DNA from: Mytilinidion resinicola
Taxonomy: Eukaryota > Ascomycota > Dothideomycetes > Mytilinidiales > Mytilinidiaceae
Direction of reading: 5' to 3'
NCBI RefSeq assembly: GCF_010093595.1
Contig: NW_022985455.1
Coordinates: 1-64,000 of the forward strand
Length of the DNA stretch: 64,000 nt
Within the stretch, counting starts at the first letter, position 1. Each line of letters opens with the position of its first letter. The notes below the pieces were generated by a model. That model was not told the DNA's origin and searched no databases. It saw only the letters and a list, made by a program, of their open reading frames with translations. This document shows, piece after piece, positions 20,805-30,765 of the stretch. Both the position numbers and the translations under genes were made by a program.

Positions 20805-23720
20805 TCACACGCTGAAGCCCTTCGACCCCTCAAGCAGGCCGTCAGCGTACTTGGTTGCTATGCTCCAGATTGGCATGTAGTGCCGAACCTCAGACAATGC
20901 TGCTATGGAGAAGTCGTTCGCGTCGGACCAGAGGCAGATTATGCTACCTGAAAGCGGCTCTCGGAACTCCCCACCCCAGTTCACGTCGAAATCCCAGGCT
21001 TTTGACCAGTCACGATGCCACAGGCGGACCTCAGTGGACCCATTCTGGCCCGCTGTGGGGAAGCGTGAATCAGGCGCTCCCCCTTCTACCTCCAATGAGG
21101 TGATGGGCGTGTTGAAGACGGCCTTGCAGGCGCGCGTGTTCTGCCCAACAATGTGGAAACGGGCCTGATTCTTACCCGGCGTCTTGGTGACATTGAAGTT
21201 GAGCCATGAATCGATGTAGGTGCGGTTGCCAGTTGTCACGCTTATTGGATGAGCTTGGGGCCCCTTCCAAGAGCATTTGATTAGCTCCTTGCGAATTGCG
21301 ATGTCCGGAGTGGTGCAGTTAAGGGCCTGTCCAGCGGCACTAGGGACCTGGGCTACGATTTGCTGCACGTATTGATCCAGGCCGATGAGAGACACAGAAT
21401 TAGAGCCGGTTTCGCAGTTAGTCTGCTGCTGGAAGTAGACCTTCAGGCGATGGTCCCGGGAGAATGGGAATGCGCAAAGGTTGTAGATAAGCGTACCAAT
21501 GCAGACGAGGAAGATAAAGGCTGGGACATGGTACGTGAATCTATGTAAGAAGGGACCAAGCGGTGACAGGATGAGCGCCGAAAGAATTGCGATAGCGACG
21601 TAGACCAATAAGGCTGAGCTGCCGTCCGCTGTGGTCTGATACAATCCTGTCGTAAGAACTAATCCAATTTGGCCGATCAAGATTATGACAATGGGAGCGA
21701 GCAACAAGAACTGGAGAATCCACAGCCAGCTGGGGAGACTTCCGCTCCAAGCTTGCTCATCAGTGTAGTGATTTCCGAAATCTTGTTTAGGGTGGTCTTC
21801 GTCTTGTGTATGTCCTTCACTCACAGACTCGCGTCGGGTGCCGTATCGTGCGAAGCTTTGCCTATCATTACGAAGTAGAGACGTGGTTTCCGTGTCGGTA
21901 TCATCGTCTCGTAAGAGTGGTCGGTCTTCCGAGATGCGGCTAGCCCCGCCCGTCAATGGCCTACTGGTGGATTCGGAGTCGATATGACTAGCACCGTCAT
22001 CAAAAGAGCTCACGAAGATGCTCTTTTTGGGAAGAGCAAAGAGCTCGAGGTATCCGATGAGGACCGACAGAAAGGTTGCGGCGAAATATATAAGCATGAA
22101 GTAGCCCGACGCCAAGTCGAAGTTACGAGCAGCAACGGTGACAAGAACCAAAATGACAAAGCCACCAGCGAACAGCCAAATGAGAGAGTAGAGGCGATGG
22201 AGAGCGGAGGGTCTCATAGCATCGGCACCGCGAAGTATAAACCATGCGACCGAATACCAAGCTGACAACATCATGACCCATATGGCGAAAGGGCTGCTAT
22301 ACGCAATGTAGGGATTGACCCGGAGGACAAGGTATGCCAGGCCGATGACAGCGGCCGTCGCGACGACGAACGCAATTGGGAACCGGAATACTCCACGCCA
22401 TCCGTTGATCTCAACAGCTTCGTTGTCGTCTTCTGAATGCACGTACTGTTTCCTTGCGAAGAGGTACATCTTGTCGACTTTGGCGAGGATAACAGTAACA
22501 GCAATGAGAGCTAACGGAGCCACAACCAGGAGAGTTACGCAGAGAGCAAACATGGTGTTGAGACGCAGAATGACAAAAGCTTTACCAAAGAGGTCAAACC
22601 ACACAGCTTGAGGGCCTTTTCCTGCATCCACCTTTCCATCGCTTGTGGTCTCGCCACTGCCGTCGAAGGTCGAGCTGGTGTCCGAAGCAAGACCGGAGAC
22701 TGTAGCCAGAGCGGCCGATAGCATATGCCAAACCGATTTCATCGAAGTTTCGCGTGCAGAATCCTCGCTGGTGTGGTAACGTGCTCGTGGCTCGTTGAAC
22801 GCTATGTCCAGTCCTCGGAGACCGAGCAGGCCGTTGAAGACAACATAGTCAGTCTCGCTCCTGATGAGTCGTCGTTTGAACCCATCAGCGCTTACAACTG
22901 TACCGTAAGGATTAGATGCTTTCTTGTAGTATTTCGTGACATCCGCATCAGTACTCCTGAACATCATTGCTCGTCCACCAGCTCCTGCGCCCTCGAGATT
23001 CAGGAACGTGTGTGCGAGCTGGGACACTGGATGTCGCAGGAAAGCTCTAGCTCCGTTCAAGAAGTCCTCTTCGCCATTGTTGAGAAGCAATACAATATTT
23101 CTCTTGGGCCAGCTCTTTTCAGCCGTGAAATGCGAAAGCAACTGCAAGATCGTGACCACGCCAACTCCATCATCAGTTGCGCCGAATCCCGTGCTCACAG
23201 AGTCGTAATGTGCATTGACCAAGACGCCACCCTTGCCAGACGAAGAGTCAGAAAATACATTTTCCGTGCCTTCGGATCCTCGAATCAAAACTATGATGTT
23301 GGTACCCTCAAAGTAAACGCTGGTTCCCCCGTTGGAGAAGGTGACATTGGAAATCTGATCGTCGAACAAAAGAACTCTTGACTCTGAAGACTCCAAAATC
23401 TCGTCGAGGGACAGGTCTGCCGCCCCAGGAATGCTGTCGTAGCTGACGCCATTTGACTTGAGGGTAGTCTTAACGTGGTGCAGTAGGTAATCGTGTACAT
23501 GGTCGTTGGCGTGGGTGTTATATGGATGGAATTGACTAGTGATGGCCTGAAGATTGCTCCAAGCAGTCGTCAAGTTGATTCCATCTGGGACAGAGGAAGG
23601 CACTGGTGGAACAGTCAGGTGGACGACCAGAAGGGCGGCAAACAGGGCTGCATAAGTGAGGGTGGTGACGACAATGACAGGCAGCGGCGTAAAGGCCAGA
23701 GGATTGCTGAGGCGTGCCAT
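20805..23720 (-). CDS. PFF1: Vacuolar membrane protease, M28 family (Pff1-like)
   Basis: Single exon, 971 residues from the ATG at 23720 (MARLSNPLAFTPLPVIVVTT). The longer frame upstream to 24065 lacks family character. The N-terminus holds one membrane segment. A lumenal M28 zinc-peptidase domain follows with metal-ligand motifs VNAHYDSVS, GATDDGVG, LNNGEEDFLNGARAF and ARYHTSEDSARE. The middle and C-terminal part have about eight further hydrophobic segments (FVILRLNTMFALCVTLLVVA, LPSWLWILQFLLLAPIVIIL) and a C-terminal domain with possible N-glycosylation sites. Length, domain order and topology match the fungal Pff1 group, a vacuolar metallopeptidase of unknown substrate. No break is seen. 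Confidence 0.93.
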   Translation of the reverse strand: MARLSNPLAFTPLPVIVVTTLTYAALFAALLVVHLTVPPVPSSVPDGINLTTAWSNLQAITSQFHPYNTHANDHVHDYLLHHVKTTLKSNGVSYDSIPGAADLSLDEILESSESRVLLFDDQISNVTFSNGGTSVYFEGTNIIVLIRGSEGTENVFSDSSSGKGGVLVNAHYDSVSTGFGATDDGVGVVTILQLLSHFTAEKSWPKRNIVLLLNNGEEDFLNGARAFLRHPVSQLAHTFLNLEGAGAGGRAMMFRSTDADVTKYYKKASNPYGTVVSADGFKRRLIRSETDYVVFNGLLGLRGLDIAFNEPRARYHTSEDSARETSMKSVWHMLSAALATVSGLASDTSSTFDGSGETTSDGKVDAGKGPQAVWFDLFGKAFVILRLNTMFALCVTLLVVAPLALIAVTVILAKVDKMYLFARKQYVHSEDDNEAVEINGWRGVFRFPIAFVVATAAVIGLAYLVLRVNPYIAYSSPFAIWVMMLSAWYSVAWFILRGADAMRPSALHRLYSLIWLFAGGFVILVLVTVAARNFDLASGYFMLIYFAATFLSVLIGYLELFALPKKSIFVSSFDDGASHIDSESTSRPLTGGASRISEDRPLLRDDDTDTETTSLLRNDRQSFARYGTRRESVSEGHTQDEDHPKQDFGNHYTDEQAWSGSLPSWLWILQFLLLAPIVIILIGQIGLVLTTGLYQTTADGSSALLVYVAIAILSALILSPLGPFLHRFTYHVPAFIFLVCIGTLIYNLCAFPFSRDHRLKVYFQQQTNCETGSNSVSLIGLDQYVQQIVAQVPSAAGQALNCTTPDIAIRKELIKCSWKGPQAHPISVTTGNRTYIDSWLNFNVTKTPGKNQARFHIVGQNTRACKAVFNTPITSLEVEGGAPDSRFPTAGQNGSTEVRLWHRDWSKAWDFDVNWGGEFREPLSGSIICLWSDANDFSIAALSEVRHYMPIWSIATKYADGLLEGSKGFSV

Positions 23721-24749
23721 CTTCAACTCCGACTCGCTCCTAGAAGACGCCTCTAGGGCGTAGCAAGTGATGAGAGCTCCTCTCAGCAGCTGGGGAGCGT
23801 GCAGCTTGCAGATGCAGCTTAACTCGAGGTCGAGGATGGTTGGTCGTAGGACGGTGGCGCGGGCGGGGCAGCTATCGAAGCTCTCAGTATCAGTCCGTGC
23901 GCCATGGTGCTTTGGTGGGAATCCGCAGTCTGTCGATGCTGAACAGTTGTAAGACAAACTCCAGGGTTCATGATGCCGTGGCCGTTGCTCGTTATTATCC
24001 GTCTTGTGTGTTCTCCGCCAGCAAGCCCTTTGAGGCTTATTGGAAGCATGAGCACGACGATCCAACAGAAAGGGGGTGTTCTGGATATCATCGTCCAGGG
24101 ACTCCCTTCAGCTCCCGACAAGCTTCATGTTATGGCAATGCCCACCTTGACCCGAGCCGACGCGTCTCGTACTGACTAGATATGCCTCCTGGACACAGAG
24201 ACATGGTAGCAATCGTTGTTGCTGCCCTGTAACAGCTACACGGGAACTCCGAGAGGAAACATCGCAGGAACAGGCATGCGGCGCATCTCCAAGATCGAAC
24301 TCCAGTACGCTTTCCCGGCAGTATCTCAGGTATGAGCGCTCGCGGGCGATTCATCTGCCATAACTCTATCGAGCCGGCCCGGTGATATTGAGGGTTCTCA
24401 ATCGTGGGTCAGTCTCCTCCCCATCATGGCCTACATACATCTCCACACTCGCTATTCCATTCAGCAACAATCATCGACCACGACAATCGATATCTCAGAG
24501 CTCTGATCTGATATACAGACGTCGTAGTAATAGCAGCAAGCGTTCGGCATCGCGCCTAAGGCTCCTTCGCGTGCGTCTTGGTAGGGTCACAAAATCGGAC
24601 ACCCCGTCAGCATCGCTCTTTTGGCCTTGGGAAAGGGTATGTTAGCAGCACTTCTCCGGGTCCTGGAAACTTCATCAAGTGGACAGCCTCCTAACGCGCG
24701 CTTGTGATCTCTCAGCCAATTTCCAGACCTGGGAGCAAGCACGACCAGC
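23721..24749. other. Intergenic between divergent genes
   Basis: About 1 kb. An in-frame extension of the protease gene covers 23721-24065 but looks non-coding. No other feature recognised. Confidence 0.4.
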
Positions 24750-25298
24750 ATGGCCGCGACGACTCGCAACACCGGGCAAACAGCTCTCCCACCTCTCGAT
24801 AATAACCTCGTTCATCATCCAGACAGCTGCCTAGGACTCTCCCTTCCCCTCATCGAACGAATAGCGCGAATCCTCCCTCACAACCCACGTACGATCGTCT
24901 CCATTGGCAGCGGCACTGGCCTTTTCGAAGCACTTCTCCTTCATCACGAGCCCGACCTCACCTTGTACGGCGTAGAAGTCGGATCCGATCTATCGATAAA
25001 TAAATACATTCCAGAACAATACACAGAGACAGTCGGTGGAACATGGGACCTCTGTTCCCTCGCGGAGAGTGCGGCGGCTTGGATGTTTGTATATCCAAGA
25101 AGTCCAAAACTCGTCGCACAGTATCTCGAACGTTACGCAAGCAGCAAGACTTTGGAGATGGTTGTATGGCTGGGCCCAAGAGAAGACTGGACTGTGTTCG
25201 AGCCATGCTTCAGCCGCGCTTCCATGTGCGCGGAAATATCTCAAGATGCCCTGCTGCGGCCATATGAGATGATGGCCATATATAAGACCAAGACATAA
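24750..25298 (+). CDS. Small methyltransferase-like protein
   Basis: Single exon, 182 residues. A glycine-rich loop at about residues 49-60 (TIVSIGSGTGLFEALLL), followed by an acidic strand end (LTLYGVEV), looks like SAM-binding motif I and the next strand of a Rossmann-type methyltransferase. A later segment, AAWMFVYPRSPKLVAQYLER, and VVWLGPREDW fit strands 4 and 5. The protein is short for a complete class I methyltransferase but covers the core. Substrate unknown. Downstream lie two diverged copies of a dispersed repeat. Confidence 0.6.
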   Translation: MAATTRNTGQTALPPLDNNLVHHPDSCLGLSLPLIERIARILPHNPRTIVSIGSGTGLFEALLLHHEPDLTLYGVEVGSDLSINKYIPEQYTETVGGTWDLCSLAESAAAWMFVYPRSPKLVAQYLERYASSKTLEMVVWLGPREDWTVFEPCFSRASMCAEISQDALLRPYEMMAIYKTKT

Positions 25299-25310
25299 AA
25301 TTGCACACTC

Positions 25311-25490
25311 CTTGCGATTACTTAGGGAACCCCGATAGGCTCTGAAACTCGGAATACGATGTGGAGGGAGGCAGTGGAACCTAGGCTACCGTTTGACTGA
25401 TTGAAGGTTTGCTAGTTGAGGCACTCCTTACAGCGGTGCCGAGCGAGCAATTGTGGAGCCTGGGTATTGAATCACCCGTACTGCATCGTA
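25311..25490 (+). repeat. Diverged copy of the dispersed repeat of about 230 bp
   Basis: Shares, in order, AGGGAACCCC, CTCTGAAACTC, CGTTTGACTG, CTCCTTACAG and CGAGCGAGCAA with the copies at 5561-6025 and 25812-26010. Confidence 0.55.
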
Positions 25491-25811
25491 CGGGCGCTCT
25501 CGATGGATGAATCTCTTGCATGAAAGACGATTTGATGGATTCGTGTTCAATCATTCGACGATATGAATGAGAAATACCTCCAAAATTCGGCTGTCGACGG
25601 CCCAGCTCGCGTATGAGTCTGAGTAGCGAAGAGGACTACTAACGCTAAGGGGCTAATTGGCGGTATCATACCCGGCACCTTCATTGGTCCTCGCTTTTTG
25701 TTGATTTTCATTCCTGCGACTCTTTTCAATCTTTCCATCCAATACTCCCATCTCTTACTATTTCGTGGAGCACATTTCCTTGCCAAAGATCTGAACACTT
25801 CCATTCGTCAG

Positions 25812-26010
25812 TACTTAGGGTACCCCTTTGACCGCTCAAGGCTCTGAACCAAACGGAAAGGGTTAATGCGGTGGATATCAGGCTGCCTTTCGGCTGGCCA
25901 ACAACCTGCCAGCTAGAGTCCTCCTTACAGTGGTATGGAGCGAGCAAGAGTAGAGCCCAAGCAGTGGAATATCCGTGTCCCCGACCTTATGACCCAGTAC
26001 TGCATCTCAT
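25812..26010 (+). repeat. Diverged copy of the dispersed repeat of about 230 bp
   Basis: CTTAGGGTACCCC, CAGCTAGAGTCCTCCTTACA, GAGCGAGCAAGAGT and CTTATGACCCAGTACTGCAT occur in the same order as in the copies at 5561-6025. Confidence 0.6.
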
Positions 26011-26818
26011 TTCAATTCTTCGAGGAACCCCTCCGAAGCGGAGGATCTCTCTAGAACGAATCTCCTTCACAGATAGGTGGTTTACCCCGCCTCTGTTATT
26101 GTATTTTCTCTGAAGACGTGCTCGCGGTATCCAAGCTCGTCGCTGTATCACGGTCGTCTATATCTACCGGGGTGGCTCCGCGTCGGCGATGAGGCTGCGA
26201 GCGTTGACTCGTGTATCGTTGGCCGTTCAGTTTGTGATGGATGGAAACTTGATCCTTTGTGCTTGAATAAGAGCATAGGTGATTGGGAACTCGATTGGTC
26301 GTGGGGTGGGTGGGTTGGTGGTTTGAGGCCGCAAAAGGTTGGCAGAAACGAGCTGACTTCAGCGGGAGCCACCTACTTCTCTTCTTCAGCCAACAACACC
26401 ACCGCGTACGCACCTCCTCGCAGCATCCAGGCGAGCTTCAGAGACCGTACCGCTACCGCAGAACCATCGTTTCGAAGCTGTGATTTGGAGCTACACGCCC
26501 GAGACGCCCAGTATCACGACTGCAACGCCGGAGAAGCTGCCGCTGCCTGCAAATTGGCCTTTTCTTTTCACCTTGCTGGGACACGACACACAGCATCAGT
26601 CCGTCCTCGATGACCGTTTGACATTGTCAAAAGTAGAAGCAGGTGCTGTGATCTGAAGGTACGACAATAGCATTGTTATCAATCGATTGATTCTAATAAC
26701 GAGGGCTAGTACCTTGCCAGTCACTCCCGAATTCCGCGCTCCTCTCTTGTCCTTTTCCAGATCTTACCGTTCAACATCTCCGACCTCACTCACTCATAAC
26801 ACCTTCCAAAACGCAGCC
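26011..26818. other. Intergenic, promoter side of the next gene
   Basis: About 800 bp. Short frames only. The last 120 bp before the ATG at 26819 are rich in pyrimidines. Confidence 0.4.
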
Positions 26819-28138
26819 ATGGAGGCCCCAATATCCGACTCAATTCCCTACGAGTTCAGCATCTCCGACCCTAGCCCTGCGCCTGTGCTCGAAAGTGAAC
26901 TTTATGAGAACTTAAAGAAGATAATGCGACACTACCGCAAGCACGGAGCATTGCCGAAAGGAGACAAACTCGGACACCTCAACGACCCAGAAATACTACA
27001 AATCATGCACAAATACGTCCTCGAAAACCTACACTTCCACTACATTCAACAGTTCGGGCCTGAGTGTCTCCTAATCGACAGGCGAGAGCACGGCTTGTCC
27101 GCTGTATGGAAGGATTGGCAGTTGAAGGAACGCGAGTGTCTAGTCGTCACTGCTCCCTGGGTAGACATTGAACTCAACGGCCACGTTATCGTCGAAAAGG
27201 TCTCACAAAGCATGATTGAGAAGATCGGGAACTTCAAGAACTACCCGTACGAGCACATGCAGGGGCTACCCAAAGGCCCAAACAACTCCCACATCTACCG
27301 AATACGGTCAAACAACCCCTTCCTGCCGGCCGCCATCAAGATCGTCGTAGGCTGGATGGAGCACGAAGTTCTGTGCCCGGGTCAGAAGTACTTCGGAGAG
27401 CGTATAGAGCCCAACGAAGACGTCTCCCTAAGGCACTCGCTCATCCACGCTTTGCGCGCTCTTGGTCTACTTTCTGAAGCGCATCGTATAGACTATTGGT
27501 TCAAGTTCTACCTGAGGAGACCAATGACACGGCTAGGGGCACGCGACGTACGCACAATCTGGCACGCAGAGGGCAAGAGGACCAACAACGTGTATGTCGA
27601 AGAACTCGCGAAACATCTGGCGCGAACGTCGTATCGGGAGGCACGCGGTGGTGCACGCGGTGGTGTCGACTTTCCCCTCGACTTTGGACGAAACGCACAT
27701 ATGGCAGACTTTCTGAACGAAGAGGGCAATGAGCGGCTGAAGGCACAAGTTGTGCGGTGGGATCCGACGCTTTCGGACCAAACAACGAGCGATGTGAGGG
27801 GCGAGTGGCCGGATGTGGTACTCGGCATGCCGGAAGAACAGTCAGATTTGGTGGAAGAAGCGGCCGAAGAGGGGGTAGATGGACGGCGGGTGCGAGCGCT
27901 GCGTCCCGACAAACAGCAGGAGATCTACCGAGAGCGTCTGGTTGCGCAGGGGCGGAGGTACTCGATGCCTACCCAGAATGGTACAGGAAAGAGACGAAGA
28001 GGAAGGATAATGTGCGAAAGACGCTCGGAAAGGTCCTGGTCAAGAAGGCGCCGCGTAAAGCTTTGGCGAGGCTGGGGGGCAAGGCGTGGTCGGATGTGGA
28101 TAGGCGACCGCAGCTTTAGGGGGTTCTTCTGTTGCTAG
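26819..28138 (+). CDS. BTB-like protein, paralogue of the 28551-29930 gene, C-terminal frame altered
   Basis: ATG at 26819 in a good context (CAGCCATGG) gives 439 residues to the stop at 28136-28138. Conserved blocks shared with the convergent neighbour are GHLNDPEILQIMHKYVLENL, WVDIELNGHVIVEKVS, AAIKIVVGWMEHEVLC, LAKHLARTSYREA and DFPLDFGRNAHMADFLNEEG. After VAQGRRY (about 27955) the open frame becomes an Arg/Trp-rich tail. The next frame reads KRKDNVRKTLGKVLVKKAPR to a stop at 28117-28119, which matches the neighbour's C-terminus (DLRKTLLKVRVRDWPRRILK). A one-base indel, or a base error, has probably changed the last 60 residues. Confidence 0.7.
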   Translation: MEAPISDSIPYEFSISDPSPAPVLESELYENLKKIMRHYRKHGALPKGDKLGHLNDPEILQIMHKYVLENLHFHYIQQFGPECLLIDRREHGLSAVWKDWQLKERECLVVTAPWVDIELNGHVIVEKVSQSMIEKIGNFKNYPYEHMQGLPKGPNNSHIYRIRSNNPFLPAAIKIVVGWMEHEVLCPGQKYFGERIEPNEDVSLRHSLIHALRALGLLSEAHRIDYWFKFYLRRPMTRLGARDVRTIWHAEGKRTNNVYVEELAKHLARTSYREARGGARGGVDFPLDFGRNAHMADFLNEEGNERLKAQVVRWDPTLSDQTTSDVRGEWPDVVLGMPEEQSDLVEEAAEEGVDGRRVRALRPDKQQEIYRERLVAQGRRYSMPTQNGTGKRRRGRIMCERRSERSWSRRRRVKLWRGWGARRGRMWIGDRSFRGFFCC

Positions 28139-28550
28139 TTTGGACGAAAGAGCGGACATAGAGGGCAGTAATGAGGTACAGATAGGTGAATACGTTCGAC
28201 AAAGCGTGAGGTTAGAAAGTGCTGCTTTCGGGTCAAGATGTGCCGAAATGCTGGACGGTTAGTAGACTGTTGAAATCAGAATTCTCCTTCATCATTTTTG
28301 TCACCTGCTTGCCACTGTCTGGGGTGTCTCGTCTTGAAGCCCTCCGGATGTCATTTCCAGGACGTCTCTATTAGGTCAGGATTGAAGCGTTCTTGTCACA
28401 CCTGGCTGAACGTCGTTAGGTGCCCTCCGCCTTTGCGAATCAGAGCAGCATGCAATGTCATGTTCGTGAGATGCAAAATCAGGTCGAGATCAAATCATTC
28501 TATTTTACACGTGCTCAACGCCGTTAGGGGATCTCCACCATGGTTAGGCT

Positions 28551-29930
28551 TTATTCCATCCGAGGTGCCCTCTCCACTTTCAAATCAAGACTCTTCAGAA
28601 TGCGACGAGGCCAATCCCGAACGCGAACCTTCAGAAGCGTCTTCCGCAAGTCTGGCTTTACCCTCCGTGGCCCTCGAAGTGCCTCTGGTGCCGCCAGTCT
28701 CCAATTCCGGCGCCCGAGCTGAACCAACCGCTGTGGCCAAGCCTCCCCCTCATCCCCCTGATCAAACCCAGTCCCCCCATGCCGCTCCTCAAGCCTGCCC
28801 TGCCCTGACCCCCCCAACAGCGCCGGATTCGACTCCACAACCAATGCTTTCAGCGCCTCATTCCCCTTCTCATTCAACATCGCAGCAACATGGTAGTTCC
28901 GCCCAAAATCGATCGGGAGGTCAACTCCAAGCCCCTCATCTGCCTCCCGGTACGCCGTCCGCGCAAGGCACTTCGCCACGCCTCGGACGAATCTCGAGCT
29001 CGGGTTCCGCCTCTCCTCCACCCAAACTAGTTTCGCATACTTGCGCAGTACCCGCTTATCCGCTATCCATGCCTCGAATCCCTCCTCTATCGTCTTGGCC
29101 TGGGTATCGAACCCTAAGACCTGGAATGTGCGATACAGCCGGTACGCGAGCAGGACGCATCCCGTAGGGTTGATGCTCTCGATGAAGGCCTTGCATCCTC
29201 CGCTATGCGTAGTAGGACCGCACAGGCACTCGTACTCCATCCAGCCAACGACGATGAGGACCGTGACCGGCAGGTAGCTTAGCTTGGATATCAGAGCGAA
29301 GACGTAGGGGGTAGAGCTGTCTGCGTTTGCGCCCGACTTCCTCAGCAGCGAGAAGAACGGGGCGGAAGGTTCGAAGGCGAGGAGCATGTCGAAGGAGACC
29401 TTTTGGATGATGCGTTGGTCTTTGAAGTAGATGTCAACGAATGGGCCGGTGGCTAGGTAGCGTTCACGGTCCGGGCCCGGCTGCTGATACAGCGTTGGGA
29501 GGCCATATCGGGATTTGAGAAGCTCGAGAGGGCGCGTTTGATGATCGTGTGCGAGGACGCTCCCCGTAGCTTCGGGAGAATCGTGGCTGTGGGAATGGAA
29601 GTCTCTAAGGACGAACTCATGCAAGGTCTGGAGGACTTCGGGGTCGTTCAGACGGCCGTGCCTGTCTCTCTTGCCTTGATTCCGCTTCCCGTATCTGCGG
29701 TACTGCTTCACGACAGCTGAGGTCTTCTTTCGGACCTGGGCCTCGTGTTCGACCGGAATCGGGCGCATGATGAATCGATAGGGGGCCATCTTCGCGATAG
29801 CCCCTGGTGGCGTGGATTTTGGTGGTGGCGTAAGCACGGAATCGTGTTGTGGCAGTTGGTCTCTGGTGGTAGAGGTGAAGGCGTCGACGAAAGACGTGGT
29901 TTTTGCTGAGTTGTCAAATTGATAGCACAT
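28551..29930 (-). CDS. BTB-like protein, paralogue of the 26819-28138 gene
   Basis: Single exon, 459 residues from ATG 29930, or 412 from the internal ATG at 29789 (MAPYRFIMRPIPVEHEAQVR), where similarity to the neighbour begins. I consider the internal start equally likely. Blocks: GRLNDPEVLQTLHEFVLRDF, FVDIYFKDQRIIQKVS, VTVLIVVGWMEYECLC, VAKCLARTAYREADEG, DLPIDFGRNYHVAAMLNEKG. The BTB-like core lies at about residues 175-300 with a basic C-terminus. No stop or shift is seen, so this copy looks intact. The pair is tail to tail with about 410 bp between the stops. Function unknown. Confidence 0.72.
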   Translation of the reverse strand: MCYQFDNSAKTTSFVDAFTSTTRDQLPQHDSVLTPPPKSTPPGAIAKMAPYRFIMRPIPVEHEAQVRKKTSAVVKQYRRYGKRNQGKRDRHGRLNDPEVLQTLHEFVLRDFHSHSHDSPEATGSVLAHDHQTRPLELLKSRYGLPTLYQQPGPDRERYLATGPFVDIYFKDQRIIQKVSFDMLLAFEPSAPFFSLLRKSGANADSSTPYVFALISKLSYLPVTVLIVVGWMEYECLCGPTTHSGGCKAFIESINPTGCVLLAYRLYRTFQVLGFDTQAKTIEEGFEAWIADKRVLRKYAKLVWVEERRNPSSRFVRGVAKCLARTAYREADEGLGVDLPIDFGRNYHVAAMLNEKGNEALKALVVESNPALLGGSGQGRLEERHGGTGFDQGDEGEAWPQRLVQLGRRNWRLAAPEALRGPRRVKPDLRKTLLKVRVRDWPRRILKSLDLKVERAPRME

Positions 29931-29969
29931 TCACCTGGACCAGGATCGAACACACGTGAAGGCTTTCCG

Positions 29970-30765
29970 TCTGATCTCGCATTTCATGAAGATGACGCTA
30001 CCTCCGGTTACTATTCACCAAGCCGGAGTACCTCTAACGGTGGTGTTGAGTGAACAAAAGCGGAGTTCGAGTAGCGAGATATCCATGTACTCGTCTTTTT
30101 CTCCACGCAATGGAAGTTGGGCTCTCTTTTGGCTGGGGATTGAATTACTACCTAGGCGCTTCCTGACGGCGGCGAACAGGTGTCAAACGCATTGCTTCTG
30201 CATTCTGATTCCGAAGGCAGCGGTTGTGTGGAGGAATTGCTGCTTCTGGTTTCACATCCACGAACAAGACATTGCCTCATCTTTCGATTCAACAAGGCGG
30301 AGAACTCCTAACGGCGTTAGATGATTAAAAGGGGGGCTGAGGTCTTGACTCAGTCTCGCATTCCACGAACATGCTATCGCTTTCAGTTCCAAGTGACCAA
30401 GGCGGAGTACCCCTGGCGGCGTCAAACAGGTGTAAAGGAGTGGTAATTTCCTGCTTTTGATCTCACATCACATGGACATGAACATCGCTTTCATTTTCGA
30501 GTCACTAAGGTAGAGTACCCCTACCGGCGGTGAATAGGTATAAAAGGAGTGCTAAACCTCTTCTAATTTGGCCGCTCATGAACATGAAATTGCGTTCAGA
30601 TGCTATCCACCAAGGCAGAGTACCCCTAACAGTGTTAGACAAGTAGAAAAGGGATGCTGAGATCCTAACCTGATATTGCATCTCACGAACATCACCTCTT
30701 GTTTCTATTCACCAAGGCGGCGGACTCCTAACGGCGGTAGAACGGTGTGAAATCAGTGTTACTAG
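29970..30765. repeat. Degenerate tandem array, unit about 105 bp, about seven units
   Basis: A block close to CACCAAGGCGGAGTACCCCT, followed by AACGGCGGTAGA and GTGTAAAAGGAGTGCT, recurs at about 30016, (30155, poor), 30293, 30398, 30507, 30612 and 30714. Spacing of the last five is 102-109 bp. Each unit also carries TCTCACATx(C/G)ACGAACATG. Copies are 10-25 percent different by eye. No shared open frame. It lies directly upstream of the 28551-29930 gene. Confidence 0.75.

Noticed and set aside
23721..24065. N-terminal extension of the vacuolar protease frame by 115 codons
   Set aside because: Cys/Arg-rich, no family resemblance. The ATG at 23720 directly precedes the conserved first membrane segment.
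28298..29167. 289-codon plus-strand frame, Pro/Ser-rich
   Set aside because: Antisense shadow of the BTB-like gene at 28551-29930.
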